Source of the DNA: Gari tellinella | Taxonomy: Eukaryota > Mollusca > Bivalvia > Cardiida > Psammobiidae | Length of the DNA stretch: 64,000 nt | NCBI GenBank assembly: GCA_922989275.2 | Contig: OV277861.1 | Coordinates: forward strand, 98,246,993-98,310,992 | Direction: 5' to 3' | Shown: piece by piece, positions 22,190-33,335 of the stretch | How the letters are laid out: each line of letters opens with the position of its first letter | How positions within the stretch are numbered: the first letter of the stretch is position 1 | The notes under the pieces: model-generated | What the model was told of the DNA's origin: nothing | The model's database searches: none | What the model saw: the letters and a program-made list of their open reading frames with translations, nothing else | Program-made: the position numbers and the translations under genes

Positions 22190-22320
22190 TCGAAACTGTT
22201 TGACACTCAATTTACATTTTTAAGTCAAAATACTTACAGTTTGAATTTGAGAAGTAAAAGCAGATGACGTTTGGTGAAAGCCTATGACGCAATAACAGTG
22301 AATGGACTAAAGACACTTTA
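22190..22320. mobile_element. C-type half element
   Basis: CGAAACTGTTTGACACTC then AGCAGATGACGTTTGG and CTATGACGCAATAACAGTG match the right half of a C-alpha element in decayed form. Confidence 0.4.
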
Positions 22321-23661
22321 AGACAGACTACTTGCCGTAATTCCGAAACCATGCCTTCTTTTGAGGTTGTCGTAATTGAAGGGGCTGACTGTAATAGCAA
22401 ATAAAAATTGTGAAAATATACCATCTAGAAATCAAAGATCACCTTAAGATGCAAAAAAATGCAAAGGTATTTAAACCGAAAAGTCCACAAACTCAACAAT
22501 TTCCATTCATATTTAATCCCCGACTTTGCAGTCTGTAAACAGGAAGGGTTTTCAGTTCACGGATATAGACGATGAACAGGTGATTCTGTCACACGGTTCA
22601 AAAACTTATGAATGGGGGAGAGGTTCAACAAGTTTCATATTTTGGCTGAATGGGGAATTTTCGTTTTACTATGGTGGAGCATATGCGTGTCCTTTGCTAG
22701 CAGTCCATACCCTAATCGGAGGACTCCTGTTTGATTTGATAATAAAATCATGTACTATATTTGAAGCGACCATGATATCAATATAAAGGACAAATATAAG
22801 GAGAGAAACACAATAAGCTGTTTTGCTTTCGTTTCAATACTAAACTTTGTTGTATGTTTATAAAATACATGTAAATTATTGAAATATAAAATGTTTAAAC
22901 CAATATAAAGGACAAATGTAGTCTCATTTTCGAAAGTAGATATATGCTTATTCATTTGTTAAGTATAGAGGTTAAAGTATATTATGTCTATTCACAAGTT
23001 GCACATTGAACAATTTCTTCAGTATGGTCGCCTTGCTGTTTTTCACATGTATTGCCTTTTTCATTTCTTTTTATCCGACGAAATCTGAACATATAGTATT
23101 CAGGCGCCAATTTTTTTGTGTAAATTTCTTTGAAAATAAAATTCCTGTATGTTTAAACAAAAGTGTCGCATGTAATTGTCTTGCAATATTAACAGAACGC
23201 AGCTCTCCATCCCGCCATTTATAAAGCCGTTCAAAGTTTGGTGCCAGGACATTTCTTTGTAAAAAGTTTGGTGGCTAGAACAATTGTCTCTTGTACATTA
23301 GAATGCTGTCAGTGCCAACCTTTCTTTCATCATTTCAGTTATTTAAACTCATGCGGGTAAATTAAGATCAATAGCTTCTCATGCGTGTTAATGAGTTCCC
23401 TGTCCCAATCTGTTACATGTACAACCAGTCAGTCTTTGTTAGTTTAAATGGAAAGCTTTTGGATTATCAATTAGCGGGTATTGATTTTAGGGGCCTCGTA
23501 GCCCCTTTGAATAATGAACTGGAGGTCGTCGCGTGCCGGAGGGAGTCTGGGTACATACCGGCACATCTGTAATCCGGCTCTCTTGGGCGCTTGGCAGTGC
23601 AGTTAGCGCACAGTTACCAGGGCTTTGCACGCATCTGTGATGAAATCTGTCTGATAAACTA
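22321..23661. other. repeat-poor stretch of intron 1
   Basis: About 1.3 kb nearly free of the hairpin families. An 86-codon ORF at 22526-22786 is not convincing as protein. This is a positional candidate for regulatory DNA. Confidence 0.35.
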
Positions 23662-23866
23662 CAGTGAAACCTCTATATTACGACCGTTACATTGTGTAAA
23701 TTAATATGTATTCACGACAGGTGACTGCTTAAAGCAGTGTGGCAGTAAAACAGAAAGCTCCTTTCGGAGCTTTCTGTTTAACTGTCACATTGCTTTAAGC
23801 GGTCACCGGTCTTTTATACAACCAATTAGCCTTTCGTTTTGGTGGTCGTAAGAGAGGTTTTTACTG
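23662..23866. mobile_element. B-type pogo-like element
   Basis: It starts CAGTGAAACCTCTATATTAC after TA and ends GAGAGGTTTTTACTG. The hairpin at 23729-23800 has arms ACAGAAAGCTCC and GGAGCTTTCTGT. Confidence 0.8.
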
Positions 23867-25309
23867 AAGATCGCGGTTAAGAGCGGGAGCGAGGGATTCC
23901 TTGGTACCTGAACATACCATATCCCTAATTTATCATGGAACCAGTCTCTGATTTACAAAAGGCGCCAAAAGATAGGATTTAAAGCATGTTTTAGCACTGC
24001 TTCTGGCTGTCAGTACCATTCTGTCGGCTAGAAATCCAATATTTCTAATAATTTCTTATTTAAAATGCTCATATGACCTTTTAATTATGACCAGACAGGT
24101 GCCCGTATTATCTCAAGTTTATCTCAACTAATTGGGCATCCCGGCCATTCGTCGGTCAGCGGGAAATGCAGAAAATCAGGAATCCACGTTCTCTCTTAGT
24201 ATAGTATGCTGTTTAATGCAGAACAATTTTCAAAAACATATTGTGCTTAAGCTAAAATAGCCGCATAAAAGTGTCATTAAGTTTCAAGATAGTGCTCATC
24301 CAGCCGCAACTACATGTTTTAGGAAAATGATGTAATCAGTATTTGAGTGTCCGGCAAACGGTTTGAACCCTGATAAGACACCATGTAATAGGCGTCTGAT
24401 CTGGATCTTTCTTATTCAACTGCCAGTGGTATGTGTCTGAGAGTTTTAAGATGAATTGCGTGCTTCTATGGCATTAAACGGAACTATATATACATTAGAA
24501 AATGCAATTACATCTCTGAATTTAGGCGGGAAACCCTGAGTGGGGCCGAGGTCGATACATTTCACAGATATGTCAAGATCGCGAGACTTTTTAATTACCT
24601 AACAAGTCCCAAGTAATTGCCAAAACTTGATGACATATTGGACGAATTAAGAACGTGTTGGACATTTAAGTTATGCTCCAATTACTAGAGCCACAATGAT
24701 GCATCGCAGAATGGTGGTACGCGCGCGATAATTCAGTTTCGTAGTTTGGCCTCCGAGTGGACAGAAAGGTTGCGAAACCTGGTGGCTGAATGGGCAACAG
24801 TTTTCGCCGATATTTACGCCCAAATTATCTCTGTGGGGTGATCTATTCAACCTGGCCACGGCAGTTTTTCCGTTACCGTCGGCAAGGACAATGGTCGCCA
24901 TTCAGCCTGACTCCAGTTTTACCCCTAAACTTTGAAAGGATTGCCCTTAATAACTGTTACGTTCGACTTTTTCTATCTCCCGGATTATGTAATTCTCAAT
25001 TGCTTGTAATTCACTTCACAAGGACCCGTCGAGGGTATTAAGAGAACAAACCAAGCGCTGCTTTAAGAATACCTGAATCCGGCTTAAATATCCGGAGACA
25101 GATTATTTATCCCATCGATGAAGATTGGTTAAAGAAATAGGCAAAGATTACCCTAAATCCTATCTGTCTCCCAATGTAACTGGCCTCTCTGGTTTATGTT
25201 TCCCGCCGATTGTGAATTACATGACTGTACAATCTCTGTGCAGCAGCCATCAGAAACGGGAATAAAATCTGTGAAGGTAAAAACGTCGTATTTTGCTTAC
25301 TTCTAAATA
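23867..25309. other. intron 1, mostly unique
   Basis: About 1.4 kb with one decayed C hairpin at 24353-24410 (CAAACGGTTTGAACCCTGAT and GGCGTCTGATCTGGATC). Two overlapping ORFs of 76-83 codons near 24671-25041 lack recognised domains. Confidence 0.4.
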
Positions 25310-25530
25310 CAGAGCTCCCTCTCTACAACGACACCTAATCGGAGACAAAAAGTATGTGCGTTGTTCGGAGGGAGTCGTTATAGGGAGGGAAAATCTTCTT
25401 ATATTTGTAAACATCTTGAATCCAGATCAGACGCCGCGTTACGCGGCGTCTGATCTGGATTCAAACGGTTTATCACTCGTCATTAAGTTGTTTCTGTCAA
25501 AATGTCCATGAAATAACTTTGAAAGTAAAT
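25310..25530. mobile_element. E-type element carrying the C hairpin, right end lost
   Basis: It starts CAGAGCTCCCTCTCTACAAC after TA, with CGGAGGGAGTCGTTATAGG further in. The palindrome at about 25420-25475 has GAATCCAGATCAGACG and its complement. The far terminus is not seen. Confidence 0.75.
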
Positions 25531-25963
25531 GTGTTATTGTTAAATTTGGAATAACTATTATACGCCTTGAAAATATTAATACAAATTCATGTTTGAATCA
25601 CCGTAAAGTCTGTCTTTTTACGATATATTGGCAATCGTCGCATCTAATGGTATACATGAATGTAATTATACTATGATATAAACTTTTTTTCTGAAAAAGT
25701 TCATTTTGCTGGTAAATCCATATTTTAAGTTTCACTTTCTTCTAAACACAGCTCGAAAAATTAACTTACATTTATTATATATCCCATTTAAGTTGTCGTA
25801 GCAAAACATTTTGATGATATTAATACGTAGTTGGCCCTCATTGACACTGTCCTCAGTTTCACGCATCTTAGAAGGTGGAAGCATCAAGCAGATTGAGAAT
25901 AATTCAACCTGCTTTAAGCAAGCACTTGTCTATAGATACTGAAACTCAGCAATGGGAGAAAGA
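25531..25963. other. intron 1, no clear feature
   Basis: AT-rich sequence; a short degraded A hairpin lies near 25873-25925 (CAAGCAGATTGAGAA, CAACCTGCTTTAAGC). Confidence 0.4.
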
Positions 25964-26202
25964 TTAAACCATTACCCTACAAATACGCCGTTTTACGCCT
26001 TTAATTAATTCCTCCAGTGAAGAAAATAGTTCCATTTTATATGGTCATGAATATGTGCCTTACGAAGTATTTTTCTTTCGTAACAGGTGGTAGCGTAAAG
26101 CAGGCTGAAAATAAGCAGAATGCGCATTCTGCTTTACATTCAACCTGCTTTAAGCGGTTACAAGTCTTCATACTAGCAACAGGCTATGTAGTAATGGTTT
26201 AA
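25964..26202. mobile_element. A-type TTAA element
   Basis: TTAAACCATTACCCTACAAA opens and AGTAATGGTTTAA closes it. The hairpin has lost its apex: GCAGAATGCGCATTCTGC is now a compact palindrome. Confidence 0.8.
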
Positions 26203-26344
26203 AAGACGGGATGAGGGCTCAAATCGAACATCCTTTCAATTATAGACTTATCTGTATTTCAATCTTAAGCCAGCTGGATTGTCTTCGCTGTTGGTAACTT
26301 AGTATAGACCCAGAAGATTACACCTGAACTCCAGGTTACTGTCA

Positions 26345-26563
26345 TTAACCCCTTTACTGCCATGACGTCATCACTTTAAAAAAAATTGTCGTCTGCTTTT
26401 ATTTCTCAAATTTAAAGTTTAGGTATTTTGATTTACGAACTATTAAAATGAGTTCCAAAAAAATTTGGATTCTGACCAGACGCCGCGTCACGCGACGTCT
26501 GATCAGGACCCAAACTGTTTGCAAATCACTATTGTACACATGGTTGGGTAGATAAAGGGTTAA
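26345..26563. mobile_element. C-type (alpha) TTAA element
   Basis: It starts TTAACCCCTTTACTGCCATG then GACGTCATC, and ends TAGATAAAGGGTTAA. Its hairpin keeps GACGCCGCG and CGCGACGTC with slight mismatches. Confidence 0.8.
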
Positions 26564-27154
26564 AGTTGTATGAGCAATGAATCCACTCAGTTTGAAATAG
26601 CATTTTATGAAAATTTAATAACGAAATTTGAATACGTATAGAGCCTAACTTTACCCTTAACAAGTCTATCTCAAATCTAAATCAAAATATTGTCACACGG
26701 CGGGGACTAAAGTGAAATGTCTGAAACAATTTATCATGCTCACTATATCTGTTCAACTAGCTGTCTAAGTAAAGTGACTTTTAACATTATCTAAGGACCA
26801 GGATTAAAGATGTTCGAACATGATAATTTCTATCAGTGTTAACATGCATTAAACATGCAGATTTTTAAGCAGCTGTTCACTAGTGATAACCTTTAACATG
26901 AGGGAAGTTATTTTTTTCAACGGTAAACACTGACTCAACTTCTATCTATGTTGCAGAAAGATTTGCCACATATTTATATTGTATCCTTTCAGATTTCTTT
27001 TGGCCAAAATATCTTCATTCAGGAAAATGTCTGACAATAATTCAAAAAAACTTTGGTCTTGATGTTAATGCACTTTGAGGCTCACGTCAGGTCGATAGTT
27101 ATTCAGAAAATACAACTCATACAGCTGTTCTGATATAACATAAACGTATCTACC
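26564..27154. other. intron 1, no feature seen
   Basis: Unique AT-rich sequence without a supported gene or repeat. Confidence 0.4.
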
Positions 27155-27292
27155 CATGAAACTTTAGATGAGAAATTCCAGTTTCTAATTAAAAATAGTC
27201 AATGTTTTTCAACTGTTTGCATAAATGACAAATGTACTCTTTGCAGGTACACTGTAAGTGACGAGTATACTCGTTGCTATGAATGGGCTAAT
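27155..27292. mobile_element. H-type fragment
   Basis: CAACTGTTTGCATAAATGAC, CAGGTACACTGTAAGTGAC and GAGTATACTCGTTGCTA match the right half of H elements. The hairpin itself is missing. Confidence 0.5.
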
Positions 27293-28089
27293 TCTCCTCT
27301 GTGCAACTTAATATTAGATATTATTCAGAATTTTGCCAGTTTAGGGATTGTAATACAGAAGTTCTATTGGATTTATTTGTAATATGAGTATAGAATTGAA
27401 GTTAATGTCTTCCCTTCGTCTGTAATGCGTATTAGTTTGAACAAGGAGTTTCATTGTAAATAATTAATTTGTCTCTTTCACACAAGGTACAGACGTTTGT
27501 TTTTGTACAACAAAAGTCTGCTGCTCGCCGATTCATAAAGGGTTTCATATTAATCAATAATATTGTCCCGTTGCTCTGGTTACAGTCAGCCTCCAGGCCC
27601 CTTTGTTCTATTGTCGTCTGCGAGCACTAACGGTATTCCCAGAAAAAGGCGCGCTTTCTAACGGTATTAACCATGCGTGAATTCTCATACATGTATCTGT
27701 GACAGCAGGCTGGCGGAGTTCCATGTAAATCAATATGGCCAACGGGTGCATCGGAGGGCGCCATGGCAATATAATGCCTAAATAACAAAAGATGAGATTG
27801 CGAAACGAATTAAATGATTAGACGACCCCGTTGTAGATCATTAAAGATAAATCAACTCTGTAAAACATTAATTAGAAAAACTAGAAAAGCAGTAGGTTTG
27901 ACGTCTTGGTGACTGCTTCTAACAGACTGTTAGACAATAACAACCCGTTTGAACGAGCTTGCTGCATATTAAGGATTGTCAAACAATTTCAGCATAAATA
28001 TAATTTTCATGTAAAATTATGAGCACAGAAAGTAATAAAGGATTTTGATTTGATGAAACAGTGTTAGTCGACTTATGATTCAAAGTGAC
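27293..28089. other. repeat-poor stretch of intron 1
   Basis: About 800 bp without hairpin elements or convincing ORF; a positional candidate for regulatory DNA. Confidence 0.35.
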
Positions 28090-28236
28090 AAGCACTATAG
28101 ACCCTGATCAGAGGGCTCCTTAAGGAGCCCTCTGATCAGGGTCTATACTGTTAGCATCAAACATATGTACTCATAACGTGTACACTATTTGTAAATGACG
28201 AGTATGCTCGTCGCTAGGTTTGAATGTGTTGAGAGA
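28090..28236. mobile_element. H-type element with perfect 52-bp palindrome
   Basis: Positions 28096-28147 form a perfect palindrome: TATAGACCCTGATCAG through GGCTCCTTAAGGAGCC back to CTGATCAGGGTCTATA. The tail GTACACTATTTGTAAATGAC with GAGTATGCTCGTCG follows. Confidence 0.8.
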
Positions 28237-28567
28237 GTTCATGATTGTACAATGGATACTGAACACAGGTCTCTGTATCGGCTCAGACTCCCGTGCGCTG
28301 CAGCATTACTTTCGCGCCAAATTCTTGCTTTGTTTAAAACTGACTCAATTCAAGTTTGTAGAACGGTTATGTAACAGAGTTGAAAAGACCAATAAATAAA
28401 AGTTGAAGTAGATCTACTCTTTGCGAATGCCGTGCATAATTAAGTAATATTTGCACCACATTGGTGTAGAACAAACTTTAATGTAGCACTGAACGTATCT
28501 ATTGGAGATTAAGATTTGAATTATATAATATTTTCAGAAATAATATGCATAAAAACTACAACCATTA

Positions 28568-28780
28568 TTAACCCGTTCACTACCTTACCCTGAATACAAT
28601 ACATATTAGCAAACAGTTTGGATCCTGTTTCGCGGTGTCTGATCAGGATCCAAACAGTTTGACACTCATTTCAATATTTCTTAAGACAACATACTTAATT
28701 TTCGAATTTGCGAAAACTTAGAGTATATTTTTATTGACAATTGTTTAAAAGTGATGACGCAATGACATTGAAGAGGTTAA
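28568..28780. mobile_element. C-type (alpha) element, apex deleted
   Basis: TTAACCCGTTCACTACC opens; AATGACATTGAAGAGGTTAA closes. The hairpin keeps CAAACAGTTTGGATCCTG and CTGATCAGGATCCAAAC, but much of one inner arm is missing. Confidence 0.75.
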
Positions 28781-29376
28781 ATACTTTCTTTATATCTAAT
28801 TTTCATTGGCCGTTAATTTTTTACTGTACTTTGATAGTGTTTCGTAAGAGTTTTCAAAACAGTACAGGATCTTCGAGGAATGTACTTTGTCTCTATGAGT
28901 CAGGTGGTTCCCGCTCTATTATGAAGGTCTCCGGTTCCATTGGTTCTATAATAACGGTGTCCTTGCATTGCTATGAAACCAGCCGGTGCCAAGCCGCTGT
29001 GGGAGACTCGCGCGTTTACAGTTTCATTTAATTTTCTTGAATTCCTACGGCTAATGAAGTGCACATGCGTAACAAAACCGTTCTTAATTAAAACCAGCTA
29101 GTGAAGTGCCCTTTCCACGGTGAACTGAAACGAGCCTCAAGGACTTGAGGGGTTTAAATAAATATACATGAAAATTACCAGATGCGTGCCGCATGTTCCA
29201 GACCCCTCAAACATGCAGGGGGTAAGGGAAAGCCCTTAACTTTGTGGAACTTTTCTCATGAAATGATGTTGTACATGTCTGATAAACAGGAAATGTCGAC
29301 GATTGCAGGGAACTATTTTGTAAATACAGTAAAACATGTATCGTGCGGCAACTCTAAAGACGGCGAATGTACGTTC
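28781..29376. other. intron 1, no feature seen
   Basis: Mostly unique. ORFs of 74-96 codons lack recognised domains. Confidence 0.4.
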
Positions 29377-29638
29377 TTAACTCGTTACGCCATAGCCTGT
29401 TTCTAAGTTTTAAAGACAAGTTATTACTTAAAGCAGATTGAAAGTAAAGCAGAATGCGCCATTAAGGCGCTTTCTGCTTTACTTTCAGCCTGCTTAAAGC
29501 AACCTTCAGCTAGCATATAGAGAATATGTGTAGGCTTCATACCCTTTTTTACCCATGACTGTATAAATTGGAACTATTTTATTCAATGGGAAAACAACCC
29601 AAAGGCGTTAAATGAGTATCAATGGAGTAATGGGTTAG
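29377..29638. mobile_element. A-type element (reverse)
   Basis: TTAACTCGTTACGCCATAGC and AATGGAGTAATGGGTTAG are the ends. The hairpin at about 29427-29500 is nearly perfect, with a GCGCCATTAAGGCGC apex. Confidence 0.82.
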
Positions 29639-29728
29639 TGTAGAAGCTTGTACAATACAAGATAAAAGTAATCTAATACGAGCTTTCGTGTTGTTTACTT
29701 TATCTTTGCCAGCTATTGTTTTGATATA

Positions 29729-30085
29729 CAGTGTTCCCTCCCCACAACGGCCCTCCCAATAACGATTCCCTCCTTACAACGACCCTCGTCTCATTTCCCT
29801 AAGCACGACAATTATGTATAACGGTTTTACTGCTGCAATATCGTTTGCTAAAAATTGTCGTCTGCTGTTTTTCTCAAAATTACATAATTGATATTTTGAC
29901 AGAAAAAACGTAATGACGAGTGACAAACAGCTTGAATCCAGATCAGACGCCGCTTTACGCGGCGTCTGATCTGGATTCAAGCTGTTTGCAAACGTAAGCC
30001 ATTTTCCCTCCCTACAACGACTCCCTCCGAACAACGAACACATTTTGTGTCTCCCATTGAGTGTCGTTGTAGAGAGGGAGCGCTG
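29729..30085. mobile_element. E-type TA element carrying the C hairpin
   Basis: TA flanks both ends. It starts CAGTGTTCCCTCCCC and ends GAGAGGGAGCGCTG. The palindrome at 29923-29990 pairs CAAACAGCTTGAATCC with GGATTCAAGCTGTTTG. The left part AATTGTCGTCTGCTG with TTTTTCTCAAAATTAC is also that of C-alpha elements, so more than the hairpin is shared. Confidence 0.88.
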
Positions 30086-30087
30086 TA

Positions 30088-30905
30088 CTACTCTAATAAA
30101 TATACTTCCAAATTTGCGAAAGTGATAAAATACGCCCAGGTTTTGAATTTTGCCTAATACACTCGTGACGTCAGGAATATGAGAGTCTATTATCTCATTC
30201 AAATGACAGTTTTATTAATTCAAATCGACCTTTCAAAATACAGGTTATTCAACCCTATATTTCTTTATCATTAAATAGGACAGGTACATTATGGTATATA
30301 ATTGGATGGCCCATACCACAGTCCTGGGCCAACACGGTTATAAATGCATTATAAGTTATAACGCATTCAGTAAATACTTATTGAAGTATCATGGGATTTC
30401 TTAAGACGGGTAGCTGTTTAATGCAAGATAAAACATATTTCTAGTTTACATTCAGCAACAAATTGTTACTATGGTAACCTTTTAGGGTATTATTTTGAGT
30501 GTTGGATTTATACAAGGTTGACAGTGTATCAACTCTTATTGTCATCATTGCTAGCTCCATTGCCTCAGAGAATCAAATCAAGACCAGCGATTTTTCAATT
30601 CATTAACCACGTAATATACCATACTTATGGTCGGGGCTATTTGGGCAGTTTGACGATCTTAAGGTGAATTAGATCAGATAATAGAGGGGCAATGAAAATG
30701 AAATTGCGACAGGCTGACAGGCTTATGGCCGAGTGTTGTCCATTTATGACCATAGATAAGGGGTCGGACCCTTCTTCGCCTCGATGAGTTTAAGCAGGAA
30801 GCAGATGGGCCTATCGGATATGATATCTTGAGTTTCAAGAGAGTTGATTTTATAATATCGGTCATTGGACATTTAGATAAGAACTAAATAAGAATTTCTT
30901 TCGTA
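30088..30905. other. repeat-poor stretch of intron 1
   Basis: About 800 bp without hairpin elements; includes the RFX-like site at 30465-30478. No convincing ORF. Confidence 0.35.
30465..30478. promoter_or_regulatory. RFX X-box-like site
   Basis: GTTACTATGGTAAC is a near-perfect palindrome similar to the RFX X-box. It is the second such site in repeat-poor intron 1 sequence. Motif evidence only. Confidence 0.3.
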
Positions 30906-31261
30906 ATGCCACTATTCCACACCGACTACGAATCCCACGAATCCCACGAATTGATAAATTCTGTGATTCGTGGGGATTCGTGGAGTTCGGCATTTCTTTC
31001 TATCCAATTCGTGGCCCTCTACGAATTGGCTACGAATCGGCTACGAACGAGTTAAGAATATTCGTGGGATTCGGCTCGAATCTTACGAATACTGTCAAGA
31101 ATTCAGTACGAATTGCAAGAATCCACTACGACTACTGCACGAACGCTAAGAATCAGTTACGAATTTGCCGAATGCATCTACGAATATGCCGAATGCATCT
31201 ACGAATCAGCTACGAATGATGTTTGATTCTTGACGGTTCGTGGGATTCTTGAAGGTATGTA

Positions 31262-31602
31262 GTGTTCCCTCCCTGCAACGGCCGTCCCAACAACGATTCC
31301 CTCCTTACAGCAACACTTGTCGTTGTTTTCCAACCAAAAACAAATATGTCCAACCTTTCACGCCTGCTATATTGTTTGCTTAAAATTGTTGGCTGCTGTT
31401 TTTCTCAAAGTTACATAAAAGACATTTGACAGAAAAAAGATAATGGCGTGTGACAAACAGCTTGAATCCAGATCAGACGCAGCGTAATTCGACGTCGGAT
31501 CTGGATTCAAACTGTTTGCAAATGTAAGCCAATTTCCCTCACTATAACGACTCCCTCCAACTACGCACACATTTTGTCTCCAATTGTAGAGAGGGAGCGC
31601 TG
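31262..31602. mobile_element. E-type TA element
   Basis: TA lies on both sides; it starts GTGTTCCCTCCCTGCAACG and ends GAGAGGGAGCGCTG. Its hairpin (CAGATCAGACGCAGCG, return ACGTCGGATCTGG) is slightly decayed. Confidence 0.82.
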
Positions 31603-31836
31603 TAGTTCCCGGTTCAACTCGGGCATCAGTCCAAAAATGGACTTTTAAGATAGAGCAGCAGTGGGACTGGATTTGGAACCGGCGTATCAACCAACGCTAG
31701 CTGCATACTAAAAGCAAGAAGATATACCGAAGAAGAAGGGGAAGATCCACAAGGTGCTGGGTTAGACAGTGGCTGACTCCATCTAGAACGCTAGAACATA
31801 AGCTTAGTGTAAAGATGAGAATACCTTTACCAACAT

Positions 31837-32193
31837 CAGTGTTCACTCTCTACAACGGCCCTCCCAACAACGACCCCTCCGTACAACGACCCTTACGGCA
31901 GTTCCCCAAACATGACAATTACGTTTAACATTTTTGCTGCTGCAATATCGCCTGCTAAAAATTATCGTCTGCTGGTTTTCTCAAATTTACATATTGGACA
32001 TTTTGATAGAAAAAAATGACGAGTGACAAACAGCTTGAATCCAGATCAGACGCCGTGTTACTCGGCGTCTGATCTCAATTAAAGCTGTTTGCAAATGTAA
32101 ACCAAGTCTTAAGTTTCCCTCCCTATAACGACTCCCTCCGAACAAATTGCGTGTGTGTCCCATTGGGTGTCGTTGTATAGAGAGGGAGCGCTG
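31837..32193. mobile_element. E-type TA element
   Basis: It starts CAGTGTTCACTCTCTACAAC and ends GAGAGGGAGCGCTG before TA. The hairpin at about 32026-32095 reads GACGCCGTGTTACTCGGCGTC. Confidence 0.85.
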
Positions 32194-32724
32194 TATGTAA
32201 GAATGCCAGGATTATAGGTCAGTCATCCATGCATCACGTGAGACCAAATATATATACCGGAGTGAAGCTGGCATTGACTCTCAGACTCCTGGCTACAGGA
32301 GAAAGGTATCAAACTAGTACTTACGAATCCCACGAATGAGTTAAGAATACCACGAACGCCAAAAAAGCCGTTTACGAATCCTACGAATCAGCTACGAATC
32401 CTACGAATGCACTACGAATTTGTTACGAATTAACTACCCATTGTTCCATTCGTGGAGATCTTGGCCAAAACTTTGAACAGCTCAAAACTTGTGCCACGAA
32501 TCCCAGACCGCTCACGAATTGCAAGAATCGACTACGAATCAGGTAAGAACTCCACGAATCTGTTAAGAATCAACTACGAATCCTAGCATTTTCCAATTCG
32601 TAGCGATTCGTGGGATTCGTAGTCGGTGTGGAATAGGGGCATAAGGGGCGATCACTCAAAAAGAAAAATAAAGATTCGAACTTCGAAAATATTTGAAGTA
32701 CTGATTTGAAATTGCTGGTGGCTA

Positions 32725-32970
32725 CAGTGGAGAATCTGTTATTCTTTCCCAATAAACGCGTTTACGCTAAAACTATTATTTGCAGTGCAAACAGTTTGGA
32801 GCCAGATCAGACGCCGGGTAACCCGGCGTCTGATCAGGCTCCAAACTGTTTGCCACCAAGATAAACAAGAATTATCAGAATTGTCCAAAAGTTGTTCTTG
32901 TCTACGTTTTAGTGCTTTGCGTTTGCGTACGTTTGCGTTTAAACGGGAAAGAATAACAGATTCTCCACTG
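32725..32970. mobile_element. D-type TA element, near-identical to the copy at 55905
   Basis: TA on both sides; ends CAGTGGAGAATCTGTTATTC and GAATAACAGATTCTCCACTG. The palindrome has CAAACAGTTTGGAGCC and GACGCCGGGTAACCCGGCGTC. Only three differences from the copy at 55905-56150 were counted by eye. Confidence 0.92.
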
Positions 32971-32993
32971 TACTTACAACCTAATAGTATATA

Positions 32994-33335
32994 CAGTATT
33001 CCCTCTCTACAAAAACGCCTAAAGGGAGACAAAGATTGGATGTGTTAATCGGAGGGAGTTGTTATAGAATATAAGGAGGGAAACTTAATACAACATTGGC
33101 TTATATTTGCAACCACTTTGAACCGAAATCAGACTGTTTGTCACTCGTCTTTTTTTCTTCTGTCAAAATATAAAATACGTAACTTTATGAAAAAACAGAA
33201 AACAACAAGTTTAGGAAGACAATACTTCAGCTGTGAAAGTGTTATACATAAATGTCTTGTTTCTGGGGACAGCGACACGCATCGTTGTAAGGAGAGAATC
33301 ATTGTTCTAAGGGTCGTTTTAGGGAGGGAGCACTG
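32994..33335. mobile_element. E-type element (reverse), hairpin deleted
   Basis: It starts CAGTATTCCCTCTCTAC after TA and ends AGGGAGGGAGCACTG. The hairpin is reduced to TTTGAACCGAAATCAG then CTGTTTGTCACTCG. Confidence 0.78.

Larger units (their letters stand above)
30906..32642. mobile_element. I-type element: inverted ends around an ACGAAT phased array, interrupted by two E-type elements
   Basis: The left end ATGCCACTATTCCACACCG matches the right end CGGTGTGGAATAGGGGCAT in reverse, with one mismatch, and both continue into ACTACGAATCCCACGAA. Bodies at 30920-31250 and 32322-32610 are crowded with ACGAAT, AAGAAT or CGAATC words, often 10-11 bp apart (CTACGAATTGG, CTACGAATCGG, CTACGAACGAG follow directly). 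Two E-type elements lie in the middle. No ORF of known type. Confidence 0.7.

Noticed and set aside
29774..30202. 142-codon minus-strand ORF
   Set aside because: It runs through the E-type element and its palindrome. Similar peptide pieces recur in the ORF at 31367-31690 because the repeat recurs.
30980..31219. 79-codon ORF with repeated RICRMHL-like peptide
   Set aside because: The peptide repeat is produced by the ACGAAT array; there is no independent support for translation.
31606..31622. GGTTCAACTCGGG as tRNA T-arm
   Set aside because: No acceptor stem or anticodon arm could be placed around it.
32739..33048. Two opposing ORFs of 87-98 codons with matching partners near 56 kb
   Set aside because: They are translations of D-type elements on both strands of the palindrome, not genes.
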